DNA of 64,000 nucleotides from Streptomyces sp. NBC_00620 (GCF_026341825.1 NZ_JAPENY010000001.1:3100001-3164000); one strand, 5' to 3'; numbered from the stretch's first letter, positions 1 to 8,513 are shown. The notes: generated by a model from the sequence alone, not told the origin. Numbers and translations: made by a program.

Positions 1-70
1 GAACCGGCTGCCGATCCGGCCGCAGGCGGCTGTGGTGACTACTCCGTGACGACGACACTGTGACGACGTC

Positions 71-220
71 ATGAGTGACGCGCACGAGCCGACGAGCTCT
101 CGCGAGCCCGAGCCGCCGCGCTACGAACCCGCTCCCGGTGTCGGGAAGCTGGCGCTGTGGGTGCTGCTGTTCGTGGTGGCGGCTGTGGTGGTTGTCGTGG
201 GTGGCGTGTACTTCGCCTGA
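71..220 (+). CDS. Small single-pass membrane protein, function unknown
   Basis: A 49-residue reading frame opens with ATG and closes with TGA. The first ~25 residues are charged and rich in Pro and Glu. They are followed by a lysine and a run of about 22 hydrophobic residues dominated by Leu and Val that reaches almost to the C-terminus, so a single membrane anchor with an N-terminal cytoplasmic tail is likely. Little else can be said. The composition and codon use look like real Streptomyces coding sequence. It ends 24 bases before a decayed P-loop gene, so the two may once have been co-transcribed. The function is not recognised. Confidence 0.6.
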   Translation: MSDAHEPTSSREPEPPRYEPAPGVGKLALWVLLFVVAAVVVVVGGVYFA

Positions 221-244
221 GGCGGGGGGCGTTTCGGCTTGTCC

Positions 245-512
245 ATGGATGGGTTGGACGGTGTTGTCCTGATCAAGGGAATCATGGCCTCGGGGAAGTC
301 CACCGTGGCGCAGGCACTCGCGGAGCGGCTGCCGCGGACGCCTACGCGCAGGCTGGCTTCACGGTCGTCGTGCAGGACGTCGTCCTGGGCGAGCAGTTGA
401 CGGCGTACGACGGACTGGTCCGCACCCGCCCCTGTACGTCGTCGTCCTGGCCCCTCGTCCCGAGGCCGTGGCGGCGCGTGAGGCGGGGCGGGAGCGGGCT
501 CGGGTGGCGTGA
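245..512 (+). pseudogene. Remnant of a P-loop (AAA/phosphotransferase-like) ATPase gene
   Basis: The first frame, from ATG 245, gives a clean Walker A region (GIMASGKST) followed by a helix AQALAERLP, as in small P-loop phosphotransferases. Just after it the frame is lost and the conserved sequence resumes one frame away (DAYAQAGFTVVVQDVVLGEQ, about 325-428). A second shift near 430 moves to another frame (LYVVVLAPRPEAVAAREAG) that ends at 510-512. The middle of the family, some 40-50 residues between Walker A and the DAYAQAG strand, and the C-terminal third are missing. I read this as one internal deletion, one single-base frameshift and a 3' truncation. It cannot make an active enzyme. The family assignment is from recognition of the motif series only. 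Confidence 0.7.
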
Positions 513-739
513 ACCGGGTACGTGAGGCGGCTGGTGCGAACCGGGTGATTCCGGGCCTGGGATCGGTGCGTACCCGGGTGTTTCCGGTCTGTGCTCCGCC
601 TGTGCATCGTCTGTGCCTGCATGTTTCCGGCGTTGTCAGTGGTGCGGCGTATGGTTCTGACTTAGTGGGAACTGCCCCTGGACGACGGGGCGTTCCTTGC
701 TCGGGGGAAGCACGATGCGTTCACATGCGCGGGGGAGCC

Positions 740-1918
740 ATGAGCACGACTGACACCGATGTCGGCGGCGCGATCACACTGACCGACGACGAGCTGTATC
801 CGTACATCACGCACGACGGGACGCGGCGCCGGCTGTCGGGCCCCGGACTGCCCTGCGAGGGCACGCTGGTGGGGTTCGGCACGCTGCGGGAGCACGGGCT
901 GCGCAGGGTCGCGGACCTGGCGGTCGACGCGGAGCGACTCGCGGGGGAGCTCCAGGACCAGCTGGTCATAGGCGCCCTGCGGAGCTTCGACCGGGACCTG
1001 GAGGCGATCGTCCTCGACGGGGCGACGGGGAAGGTCTCCACGGCGCACCTGCACCCGAACCCGACACCGATGGACCTCTCACCGCTGGCCCCCTCTCTGG
1101 AGGCGCTACTGCGCTTCGCGGCGGCCACGGAGGAGCTGACGGCTTCCCGCGGGCAGTCCGCGTCCCAGCGGGCGGGGTTCGGCCCGAAGGCGGTCACGGA
1201 GGCGTCGGACCGGCTGGCCGCCGTCTTCGAGGGCGCGGCGGGCGACGAGGTGCCGGCGTTCTGGAGGATGGCCGCGCTGATCCGGCCGCTGGCCCGGATC
1301 GCGGGCCCCGGTGAGGGACTCGTCCTGGACCTGCCGAAGCGGCTGCTGGACGAGGAGTTCGGCACGGGCGAGATCATGTGCTTCGAGGACGTCGACTTCC
1401 CGACCGCGCTCACGCACGAGCCGACACGCCGCTTCCTGCGCGAGACGGGCCTCCCGGAGGACGGCTTCGTCTTCCAGCTGGACACGGAGGTTCCCCTGCC
1501 GGCGCTCAGCGAGTACTACGCGGACGAGCGCCCCGGCGACTTCACCGCCGACCAACTCCCGGACGCCGCCGACCGTTTGATACGCCTCGGCTATCTGCTG
1601 GAGGACACGAACCTCGTCGTCGACGGCACCACGGGTGCCGTCCTCGCCTGGAGCGAACCGGACCTCACCCTCCGCCCCCTCAACGCCGACATCTCCACAC
1701 TCGCCTTCACTCTCTGGCTACTGCACCGGGAGAAGTCCCTGGACGCGGCCCACGACCTCACGGACGCCTACGAACAACTCGCCGCCACCATGACCCAGAC
1801 CCTCGCCACGGTCGACCCCCTCGCCTGCGACCCGACCCCGGCCGCACCCGGCGACGACGGCTGGCGCTACTGGCCGGAGATATTCGAGGACCGGGCGGGC
1901 GGAATGCTGTACGCGTGA
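740..1918 (+). CDS. SUKH-4 family immunity-type protein
   Basis: The 392-residue product carries, in its second half, the SUKH-4 signature: a pocket around LDEEFG, the segment RFLRETGLPEDGF, a block LPALSEYYADE, then RLIRLGYLLED, VVDGTTGAVLAWSE and PLNADISTLAFTLWLLHRE. SUKH proteins are known mainly as immunity proteins that bind nuclease and deaminase toxins of polymorphic toxin systems. The open frame extends back to 509, but the ATG at 740 has a GGGGGAG ribosome site just upstream and removes an unlikely low-quality N-terminus. The first ~150 residues form a separate region that I do not recognise. No toxin gene is next to it, so its partner, if any, is elsewhere or lost. The protein is probably cytoplasmic. 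Confidence 0.75.
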   Translation: MSTTDTDVGGAITLTDDELYPYITHDGTRRRLSGPGLPCEGTLVGFGTLREHGLRRVADLAVDAERLAGELQDQLVIGALRSFDRDLEAIVLDGATGKVSTAHLHPNPTPMDLSPLAPSLEALLRFAAATEELTASRGQSASQRAGFGPKAVTEASDRLAAVFEGAAGDEVPAFWRMAALIRPLARIAGPGEGLVLDLPKRLLDEEFGTGEIMCFEDVDFPTALTHEPTRRFLRETGLPEDGFVFQLDTEVPLPALSEYYADERPGDFTADQLPDAADRLIRLGYLLEDTNLVVDGTTGAVLAWSEPDLTLRPLNADISTLAFTLWLLHREKSLDAAHDLTDAYEQLAATMTQTLATVDPLACDPTPAAPGDDGWRYWPEIFEDRAGGMLYA

Positions 1919-2061
1919 ACGCGGACCGGCGGGGCGGTAGACCGTCCTCGTGACCGATGCCGGGCTCGGTATCGGCCGTATGGAGCAGGAACGCGCGCGC
2001 TCGACACCATCACCTGCCGATGCTGAGCGTGCCCTGTCTCCGTCCGCCCTAGGGAGTCACC

Positions 2062-3309
2062 GTGCCGCATCCGCATCCGCATCCGCGTCCACACAGCCCT
2101 CGCCTGCGCCTTGGACTGTTCACCTTGCTGGCCGCTGTCTGTGTCGGAAGCGTGGTGCCGCAACCGGCCACCGCTGTTCCCGATGCTCGCGCCGATCGCG
2201 CTCTTCCCGCTGGTCCTGCTGTTCCTGCTGTTCCCGACGACGATGCCTTCGACCACCTGGACTCGCTCCAGCGGCAGCTCGACGCACTGGTCGCGGTTCG
2301 GGGAGGCCCGCCCGGAGCGGTGGTCATGCTGCAGAGCGGGCAGAGGAGCCAGGTCCTGCGGGCGGGCGTCGCCGACGTCACGACCGGCCGGCAGATCGAG
2401 CCGAGCGACCACACGAGGACCGCCAGTGCGAGCAAGGCCCTGAGCGGCGCGGTAGCGCTGTACCTGGTCCAGCACCATGCCCTCGGCCTCAACGACACGA
2501 TCCGCAAGCGCCTGCCTCAGCTGCCACGCGCCTGGGGCCGGGTGACTCTCCGTCAGTTGCTGCAGCACACCAGCGGGCTGCCGGACTACAGCACCGATCC
2601 GGAATTCCTCCGTCTCATCGTGGCCGACCCCCGGCGCCACTTCGACTCGCGACGACTGCTCGACTTCGTCAAGGACGAGGCTCTGCACTTCCGCCCGGGC
2701 TCCGAGTACCTCTACTCCAACTCGGACAACATCGCCGTCGCCCTGATGGCCGAGGCCGTGACTGGGGAGCCCTACGAGACACTGCTCAGCAAGACCGTCT
2801 ACCAGCGCCAAGGCCTGCACCACACCAGCCTTCCGCAGGGATACGAGATGCCCGAGCCCTTCATGCACGGCTACGCCGTCAGCCCGCCGGAACCACCGGA
2901 GGACGTCAGCGAGTTGATCGGCACCTCAGGGGTGTGGGCCTCGGGCGGCATCATCTCCACACCGCGCGACATGAACCGGTTCGTCCGCGGCTACGCGAGC
3001 GGCGAACTGACCTCGCGGGCGGTACTGCGCGAGCAACGCCGCTGGGTGGACGGCGCCTCCGAACCGGCCGGCCCCGGCCGCAACACCGCAGGCCTCGGCA
3101 TCTTCCGCTACGCCACCCGGTGCGGCACGGTCCTCGGACACACCGGGAACACCCCCGGATACACCCAGCTGATCGCCGCCACCCCGGACGGCCGACGCTC
3201 CCTCACGGTCTCCCTCACCAGCCAGATCAACCGCGACACCCCGGAGCTGCTGCGGAAGCTCCGCGAGTTCGAGGAGGAGGCTGTGTGCACGCTGCTGCGC
3301 ACGCGGTGA
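2062..3309 (+). CDS. Secreted serine hydrolase, class C beta-lactamase / D-Ala-D-Ala carboxypeptidase family
   Basis: The 415-residue protein starts with a His/Pro/Arg-rich n-region, a hydrophobic core (LGLFTLLAAVCVG) and an Ala-X-Ala-like site near residue 38, so it should be exported. The catalytic set of the family is present: S122-A-S-K125 as the SxxK motif, a Y-S-N motif in EYLYSNSDN near residue 220, and GHTGN as the HxG motif close to the C-terminus. Enzymes of this family act as DD-peptidases, esterases or beta-lactamases, and sequence alone does not separate these. The gene stands alone between a SUKH-4 gene and a convergent lipoprotein gene. A role in peptidoglycan turnover is inference. 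Confidence 0.85.
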   Translation: MPHPHPHPRPHSPRLRLGLFTLLAAVCVGSVVPQPATAVPDARADRALPAGPAVPAVPDDDAFDHLDSLQRQLDALVAVRGGPPGAVVMLQSGQRSQVLRAGVADVTTGRQIEPSDHTRTASASKALSGAVALYLVQHHALGLNDTIRKRLPQLPRAWGRVTLRQLLQHTSGLPDYSTDPEFLRLIVADPRRHFDSRRLLDFVKDEALHFRPGSEYLYSNSDNIAVALMAEAVTGEPYETLLSKTVYQRQGLHHTSLPQGYEMPEPFMHGYAVSPPEPPEDVSELIGTSGVWASGGIISTPRDMNRFVRGYASGELTSRAVLREQRRWVDGASEPAGPGRNTAGLGIFRYATRCGTVLGHTGNTPGYTQLIAATPDGRRSLTVSLTSQINRDTPELLRKLREFEEEAVCTLLRTR

Positions 3310-3385
3310 TCGTCAATGCTGGTGCGGGCGATCGTCCCGGCTCTGTTGGCCTGGCTCCGTCCGGTGAGGGTGTGGCCGACGCCGG

Positions 3386-3655
3386 TTACTCCGTATCCCG
3401 CTCCGGCAGGGGCGAGTAGCGGGTGGGCCCCGGCGTCCGGCCCTCCGGGGGGTAGTCGCAGTCGAGGCTGGAGATCTCGTAGTCGTCGCCCTCGTTCTGC
3501 TCCTGGTCGACGACCACCGCCGCGGTGCAGACGCGGCCGTGCTCGTCGGTGAACGTGACGATCTCGCTGTAATCCGTCGGAGTGCCGCATCCGGCGATCA
3601 GCAGCGCCGCCGCCCCGGCGGTCACCGCCACGCCGAGCCCCCACAGCCGTCTCAT
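3386..3655 (-). CDS. Small lipoprotein, function unknown
   Basis: The predicted product of about 89 residues starts MRRLWGLGVAV, has a hydrophobic stretch and a lipobox LIAGC, so it should be lipidated and anchored on the outer face of the membrane. The mature part is acidic (VVDQEQNEGDDYEISSLDCDYP) and has two further cysteines that might pair. An upstream ATG at 3676 is in frame, but the inner start at 3655 has a purine-rich GGGGGCGAGGG sequence before it and gives a standard signal peptide. The gene converges on the serine hydrolase gene. I do not recognise the family. Confidence 0.6.
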   Translation of the reverse strand: MRRLWGLGVAVTAGAAALLIAGCGTPTDYSEIVTFTDEHGRVCTAAVVVDQEQNEGDDYEISSLDCDYPPEGRTPGPTRYSPLPERDTE

Positions 3656-3807
3656 CCCTCGCCCCCACCTCGGCATTCGCCGTCCAACTCGGTTGCCGCC
3701 CAGCTAAGTTGGCGCCTCCCAACGGTAGCCGCCGCCGACGTTCCGGTCACCGTGGTCGCGGAGGAACAAAGCAGGAACAACAGCGTTCCGGGGGCCCGGA
3801 GTCACCC

Positions 3808-3844
3808 GAAGGGGCGGCACCCTTGTCGAGGATGCCGCCCCTTC
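3808..3844 (-). terminator. Hairpin terminator downstream of tRNA-Cys
   Basis: A perfect 12-bp inverted repeat (GAAGGGGCGGCA and its complement) with a 13-base loop begins about 23 bases beyond the 3' end of the tRNA-Cys gene on the minus strand. No U-tract follows, which is usual for Streptomyces terminators. Confidence 0.7.
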
Positions 3845-3866
3845 GTTCTGCCTGGTCAGGCTGTGG

Positions 3867-3938
3867 AGGCCGTGGCGGGAATCGAACCCACGTAACTCGC
3901 TTTGCAGGCGAGTCCCTAAACCACTCGGGCACACGGCC
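3867..3938 (-). tRNA. tRNA-Cys (anticodon GCA)
   Basis: Read on the minus strand, the sequence folds as a cloverleaf: a 7-bp acceptor stem GGCCGTG with CACGGCC, an anticodon stem CTCGC/GCGAG around the loop CTGCAAA with anticodon GCA, and a T-arm with GTTCGATTC. The discriminator is U and CCA is not encoded. The gene reads Cys codons UGC/UGU. It is the only tRNA in this part of the window and is followed by a strong hairpin. Confidence 0.95.
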
Positions 3939-4172
3939 GTTCTCAGGTGCGGCACGGCTCACTCGTTCCGAACCTGATGGGTTGACCGTAGGCGGGGGTG
4001 GGGACGGGGCTCAAGGGGTGGGCGGGCGCTGCAATGGGACTGCCATGTGCCGTTCATGAACGGGCGGGAGCGCGGGGGTTCCGCGTGAGCAGTGGTCGTA
4101 CGACCAAAGGCTCAGTCGATCACGGACTCCGGACAGGGGTCAGGGTCGGTTGTGACCCTTACGCTGACGGGC

Positions 4173-5618
4173 ATGACAAGCCTGGGTGCGCGCGATGCCA
4201 CGACGGTTCCGGCAGGGGCCGGTTCCGATGCCGATGATGGTGTTCTGGGCCGGGGCTATCGGGCGCTCAGTATCGGGATCGTCTCCGTCGTGCTGCTGAT
4301 CGCGTTCGAGGCGACGGCGGTCGGGACCGCCATGCCGGTGGCGGCGCGGGAGCTGGACGGGGTGTCGTTGTACGCCTTCGCCTTCTCCGGGTACTTCACG
4401 ACCAGCCTGTTCGGGATGGTGCTCGCCGGGCAGTGGTCGGACCGGGACGGGCCGCTCGCCTCGTTGACCGCGGGGATATCCGCCTTCGCCGCCGGGCTGT
4501 TGCTGTGCGGCAGCGCGGGGACCATGTGGCTGTTCATCCTCGGGCGGGCGGTGCAGGGGCTCGGCGGTGGGCTGGTGATCGTCGCCTTGTACGTGGTCGT
4601 GGGGCGGGCCTATCCCGAGCGGCTGCGGCCGTCGATCATGGCGGCGTTCGCCGCGAGCTGGGTGATCCCGTCCGTGGTCGGACCGCTCGCCGCGGGCGCG
4701 GTCACCGAACACCTCGGCTGGCGGTGGGTGTTCATCGGCATACCTGTCCTGGTCTTTCTGCCGCTGGGCCTCGCGCTGCCTCAGATACGGCGGCGGACGT
4801 CCAGCCCCGAGGAGGGGGCGGAGGGGAAGGGGCGTGTGCCCTTCGACCGGCGGCGGATCCGGCTCGCGCTCGGGATCTCGTGCGGTGCCGGGATCCTCCA
4901 GTACGCCGCCCAGGACCTGACCTGGTTCTCGCTCGTCCCCGCCGTCATTGGCGTCGCGCTGCTCGTCCCGGCCGTCCTCGGGCTGCTGCCCCGCGGCACC
5001 TACCGGGCGGCGCGCGGACTGCCGTCCGTGGTGCTGCTCCGCGGGGTCGCGGCCGGCTCCTTCATCGCCGCCGAGTCCTTCGTGCCGCTCATGCTGGTCA
5101 CCCAGCGGGGGCTGTCGCCGACGCTCGCCGGTTTCTCGCTCGCGGCGGGCGGCGGGACGTGGGCGCTGGGCTCGTACATCCAGTCGAGGCCGCGTGTGGA
5201 GCCGTACCGCGAGCGGCTGATGTTCCTCGGCATGGTGCTGGTCGCGGCAGCGATCGCCGCCGCGCCGAGTGTCCTGATCCACGCCGTGCCCGTGTGGATC
5301 GTCGCCGTCGCCTGGGCGTTCGGCTGCCTGGGGATGGGGCTGGTGATCGCCTCGACCAGCGTGCTGCTGCTGCACCTCTCGGCGCCCGAGGAAGCCGGTA
5401 CCAACTCCGCCTCACTGCAGATCTCCGACGGTCTGGCCAACGTGGTGCTGCTCGCCGCGGGCGGCGCCGCCTTCGCCGCGCTGGGCGGGGGCACGGTGAG
5501 CCATGCGGCCACCTCGGCGTCCGGCTCGCATCCGGCCGCCTTCGCGGCGGTGTTCCTGCCGATGGCGGGGGTGGCGTTGGTGGGGGCGTGGGTGACTACT
5601 CGGGTGCGGGAGCGGTGA
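4173..5618 (+). CDS. Major facilitator superfamily drug/proton antiporter-like transporter
   Basis: The 481-residue protein has a hydrophobic pattern consistent with 12-14 membrane segments. It has the MFS motif A region after the second helix (GQWSDRDGPLASL) and a motif C-like segment in helix 5 (VIPSVVGPLAAGAVTEHLGWRWVF), which points to the drug/H+ antiporter branch. The frame is open from 4092, but the ATG at 4173 is preferred. It lies 7 bases after TACGCT, a plausible -10 box, and may be leaderless. The substrate cannot be predicted. It is not linked to a specific resistance or biosynthetic gene; the nearest neighbours are tRNA-Cys and a toxin-antitoxin pair. Confidence 0.8.
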   Translation: MTSLGARDATTVPAGAGSDADDGVLGRGYRALSIGIVSVVLLIAFEATAVGTAMPVAARELDGVSLYAFAFSGYFTTSLFGMVLAGQWSDRDGPLASLTAGISAFAAGLLLCGSAGTMWLFILGRAVQGLGGGLVIVALYVVVGRAYPERLRPSIMAAFAASWVIPSVVGPLAAGAVTEHLGWRWVFIGIPVLVFLPLGLALPQIRRRTSSPEEGAEGKGRVPFDRRRIRLALGISCGAGILQYAAQDLTWFSLVPAVIGVALLVPAVLGLLPRGTYRAARGLPSVVLLRGVAAGSFIAAESFVPLMLVTQRGLSPTLAGFSLAAGGGTWALGSYIQSRPRVEPYRERLMFLGMVLVAAAIAAAPSVLIHAVPVWIVAVAWAFGCLGMGLVIASTSVLLLHLSAPEEAGTNSASLQISDGLANVVLLAAGGAAFAALGGGTVSHAATSASGSHPAAFAAVFLPMAGVALVGAWVTTRVRER

Positions 5619-5665
5619 TCGTAAACCGGTCGTAATCGGCTGGGGTCGTGCCCTACGTTCTCCGT

Positions 5666-5857
5666 ATGGAACTCCGTCTCGATTCCACCCTGGAGCGGGC
5701 GCTTGCCGACCTCGCCGACGCGCAGGACCGCCTGCCCGAGGAAGTCGCGGAGGAGGCCGTACGCAGGTATCTGCAGGAGGAGGGTGCGCTCATCCGCTCG
5801 CTCGCCGCACAGTTGGCGGCCGAGCACGCCGAACTGTTGCGGAGGTTGGGCGAATGA
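5666..5857 (+). CDS. Antitoxin of a Doc-type toxin-antitoxin pair (ribbon-helix-helix-like)
   Basis: A 63-residue protein begins MELRLDSTLERALADLADA, a beta strand plus two helices of the ribbon-helix-helix type, and continues with a charged helix (EEVAEEAVRRYLQEEG) and an amphipathic tail. The stop overlaps the start of the Doc gene by four bases (ATGA), the usual coupling of antitoxin and toxin. In such pairs the antitoxin binds the operator with its N-terminus and wraps the toxin with its C-terminus. A TACGTT -10-like box lies 7 bases before the ATG, so the mRNA may be leaderless. The pairing is strong and the fold assignment is moderately certain. Confidence 0.75.
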   Translation: MELRLDSTLERALADLADAQDRLPEEVAEEAVRRYLQEEGALIRSLAAQLAAEHAELLRRLGE

Positions 5858-6228
5858 CCCGTCACCTCACCGTCGCCGAAGTGACGGACCTCGCCGCGGT
5901 GGCCTTCGGCGGGCGGGTGCCCGAGACGCGTGCGTCGGGGCTGCTGGCCTCGGCCGTCCATCGGCCCCGTGCCCGCATGCTCGGCGTCGCCGCCTACCAG
6001 GACCTGCACGACCAGGCCGCGGCCCTGCTGCACGCCATCGCCACCAATCACCCTCTCGTCGACGGCAACAAGCGGACCGCCTGGCTGGCCGCCGCGACCT
6101 TCCTCGCCGCGAACGGGGTCGATCTCGCGGCCTGCGACCAGGACGCGGCGTACGACCTGGTCATCGGCGTGGCCTCCGGTGAGCAGAACGACATCGGTGT
6201 GATCGCGGGGCGGCTGCGCGCGCTGTGA
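5854..6228 (+). CDS. Doc-type Fic-domain toxin
   Basis: The 124-residue protein matches the death-on-curing branch of the Fic superfamily. The active-site loop is H66-P-L-V-D70-G-N-K-R74, close to the consensus HxFx(D/E)GNKR but with Leu in place of the usual Phe. Characterised Doc toxins phosphorylate EF-Tu and so stop translation; the antitoxin blocks the site. The length is typical of Doc. The gene is translationally coupled to the preceding antitoxin. No mobile-element genes are adjacent, so this looks like a chromosomally settled pair. All residues expected for catalysis are present. Confidence 0.85.
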   Translation: MTRHLTVAEVTDLAAVAFGGRVPETRASGLLASAVHRPRARMLGVAAYQDLHDQAAALLHAIATNHPLVDGNKRTAWLAAATFLAANGVDLAACDQDAAYDLVIGVASGEQNDIGVIAGRLRAL

Positions 6229-6399
6229 CCTGAGTCCCATCCACGGGTGACCCGGCGTCGTCCGCGCGTTGACGTGGTCGGGGCGCCGGTAGGGTGGCCC
6301 GGTTGTCATACGTAGCCGAGCCGCCCGCCCGTCTCCCACCACCGCCCTACCTGACGCGCTACGCGCGGCCCCTCTGATTCGACCCCACACACGGAGACC

Positions 6400-8202
6400 G
6401 TGACTACCACCGCCGCCAGTGCCGCTTCCTCGTCCCATCACCTCTCACCCGCCTTTCCCGGCCGCGCCCCCTGGGGCACCGCCGGCAAGCTGCGTGCCTG
6501 GCAGCAGAGGGCGATGGAGAGGTACGTCCAGGAGCAGCCACGCGACTTCCTGGCCGTCGCCACACCCGGCGCAGGCAAGACGACGTTCGCGCTGACGCTC
6601 GCGTCCTGGCTGCTGCATCACCATGTCATCCAGCAGGTGACCGTGGTCGCGCCGACCGAGCATCTGAAGAAGCAGTGGGCGGAGGCGGCCGCGCGGATAG
6701 GGATCAAGCTGGATCCCGAGTACAGCGCGGGGCCGCTCAGCAAGGAGTACCAGGGCGTCGCCGTGACGTACGCCGGTGTCGGTGTGCGGCCCATGCTGCA
6801 CCGGAACCGCGTCGAGCAGCGCAAGACCCTCGTCATCCTCGACGAGATTCACCACGCCGGTGACTCCAAGTCGTGGGGCGAGGCGTGCCTGGAGGCGTTC
6901 GAGCCCGCCACGCGGCGCCTCGCGCTCACCGGTACGCCCTTCCGGTCCGACACCAACCCCATCCCCTTCGTGACGTACGAGGAGGGGAGGGACGGGATCC
7001 GGCGGTCCTCCGCCGACTACACCTATGGGTACGGGTCCGCCCTCGGCGACGGGGTCGTGCGGCCCGTCATCTTCCTCTCCTACAGCGGCAACATGCGGTG
7101 GCGTACGAAGGCTGGCGACGAGATCGCCGCCCGGCTCGGCGAGCCCATGACCAAGGACGCCATCTCGCAGGCCTGGCGCACCGCGCTCGACCCGCGCGGC
7201 GAGTGGATGCCGAGCGTGCTGCGCGCCGCGGACCAGCGGCTGACGGAGGTCAGGAAGGGCATTCCGGACGCCGGCGCTCTTGTCATCGCGTCCGACCAGG
7301 AGTCGGCCCGCGCCTACGCCAAGCTCATCCGCGACATCACTGGGACCAAGGCCACCCTCGTCCTGTCCGACGACACCGGCGCCTCGAACCGTATCGACGA
7401 GTTCAGCCACAGCGAGGACCGGTGGATGGTCGCGGTGCGGATGGTGTCCGAGGGCGTGGACGTGCCGCGGCTCGCCGTCGGCGTGTACGCCACCACCATC
7501 TCCACGCCCCTCTTCTTCGCACAGGCCGTCGGACGCTTCGTGCGCTCCCGGCGCCGCGGCGAGACCGCCTCCGTCTTCCTGCCGACCATTCCCAACCTCC
7601 TCGGCTTCGCGAGCGAGATGGAGGTCGAGCGCGACCACGTCCTCGACAAGCCCAAGAAGGAGGGCGAGGAGGACCCGTACGCCGACTCCGAGAAGGAGAT
7701 GGAGGAGGCGAACCGGGAGGAGGACGAGGACACCGGGGAGCAGGAGCAGTTCTCCTTCGAGGCGCTGGAGTCCGAGGCCGTCTTCGACCGCGTGCTGTAC
7801 GACGGCGCCGAGTTCGGCATGCAGGCCCACCCGGGGAGCGCGGAGGAGCAGGACTACCTGGGGATTCCGGGGCTGCTCGAACCCGACCAGGTGCAGCTCC
7901 TGCTCCAGAAGCGGCAGGCCCGGCAGATTGCGCACAGCCGCAAGAAGCCGGATGAGGAAGCGGACCTTCTCGAACTGCCCGCCGAGCGTCGGCCCGTGGT
8001 CTCCCACAAGGAGATGCTGGAGCTCAGAAAGCAGCTCAACACCATGGTCGGCGCGTACGTCCACCAGAGCGGCAAGCCGCACGGTGTCATCCACACCGAG
8101 CTGCGGCGCGTGTGCGGGGGGCCGCCGAGCGCGGAGGCGACGGCGGGCCAGCTGCGGCAGCGGATCGCCAAGGTGCAGGAGTGGGCCACGCGGATGCGGT
8201 GA
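6400..8202 (+). CDS. DEAD/DEAH-box superfamily 2 helicase
   Basis: The 600-residue protein starts at a GTG with ACGGAG just before it. Motif I is ATPGAGKTT with Lys60, motif II is DEIH at 148-151, motif III-like TGTPFR lies near 177, and helicase domain 2 follows (EFSHSEDRWMVAVRMVSEGVDVPRL, QAVGRFVRSRRRG). A very acidic stretch around residues 415-450 (Glu/Asp rich) separates the helicase core from a C-terminal region with repeated basic residues. It probably acts on DNA or RNA in the cytoplasm. It stands alone, without restriction or BREX partners, so I would not call it a defence gene. Confidence 0.85.
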   Translation: MTTTAASAASSSHHLSPAFPGRAPWGTAGKLRAWQQRAMERYVQEQPRDFLAVATPGAGKTTFALTLASWLLHHHVIQQVTVVAPTEHLKKQWAEAAARIGIKLDPEYSAGPLSKEYQGVAVTYAGVGVRPMLHRNRVEQRKTLVILDEIHHAGDSKSWGEACLEAFEPATRRLALTGTPFRSDTNPIPFVTYEEGRDGIRRSSADYTYGYGSALGDGVVRPVIFLSYSGNMRWRTKAGDEIAARLGEPMTKDAISQAWRTALDPRGEWMPSVLRAADQRLTEVRKGIPDAGALVIASDQESARAYAKLIRDITGTKATLVLSDDTGASNRIDEFSHSEDRWMVAVRMVSEGVDVPRLAVGVYATTISTPLFFAQAVGRFVRSRRRGETASVFLPTIPNLLGFASEMEVERDHVLDKPKKEGEEDPYADSEKEMEEANREEDEDTGEQEQFSFEALESEAVFDRVLYDGAEFGMQAHPGSAEEQDYLGIPGLLEPDQVQLLLQKRQARQIAHSRKKPDEEADLLELPAERRPVVSHKEMLELRKQLNTMVGAYVHQSGKPHGVIHTELRRVCGGPPSAEATAGQLRQRIAKVQEWATRMR

Positions 8203-8240
8203 CGCTGGGCGCTGTGCCTGGGCGGTGAGGGTGGGGACCG

Positions 8241-8513
8241 GTGTGGGTGTACGTGCCTGTGCGGGGCGTGTGCCATGGGGAGCCGGCGTGGGTGTTCGGG
8301 TCTGCGCCGGGCGTGTGCTCCGAGTGACCGGCGCGCGTACGTATCCGCGCGGGGCGTGCGGTCCGGGAATCGGCGCGTGTGTTCGTGCCTGTGCGGGGCG
8401 TGTGGACCGGAGTGCGGCACGTGGCCGCGGGTGCGTGCGGGCGTGTTAAGCCGGGTGCCGGCGTGTGCTGTGGCGTGTGCGCTCTGTGCAAGGGGCGTGC
8501 ACGCCGGGTGGCG
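8241..8513. repeat. Degenerate tandem array, six units of 42-53 bp
   Basis: Units start at about 8241, 8286, 8331, 8373, 8417 and 8461. The first five are 42-45 bp long and the last is longer. Each opens GTG/GCG-rich, has a central GTGCGGGGCGTG-like block, and ends in a CCG boundary. Copies are clearly related but diverged. The array fills most of the 584-base gap between the helicase and iclR-like genes. Frames that cross it encode only low-complexity Arg/Cys/Val peptide, so I do not call a gene here. Confidence 0.6.

Noticed and set aside
1..49. Possible C-terminus of a gene (NRLPIRPQAAVVTTP then stop) at the window edge
   Set aside because: Only 15 codons are visible and nothing identifies the protein.
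4140..5375. Long minus-strand open frame opposite the MFS gene
   Set aside because: It is a GC-bias shadow. It has low-complexity Arg/Gln/Pro composition and no start signal, while the plus strand encodes a clear transporter.
6445..8094. 549-codon minus-strand frame opposite the helicase
   Set aside because: It is an antisense shadow rich in Gly, Val and Leu with no family features. The helicase motifs on the other strand are complete.
6400..8202. Helicase as part of a defence island
   Set aside because: No nuclease, methyltransferase or BREX/DISARM gene is beside it, and the toxin-antitoxin pair upstream is a separate unit.
8241..8513. CRISPR array
   Set aside because: The units are degenerate over their whole length with no constant repeat and unique spacers, and no cas genes are present.
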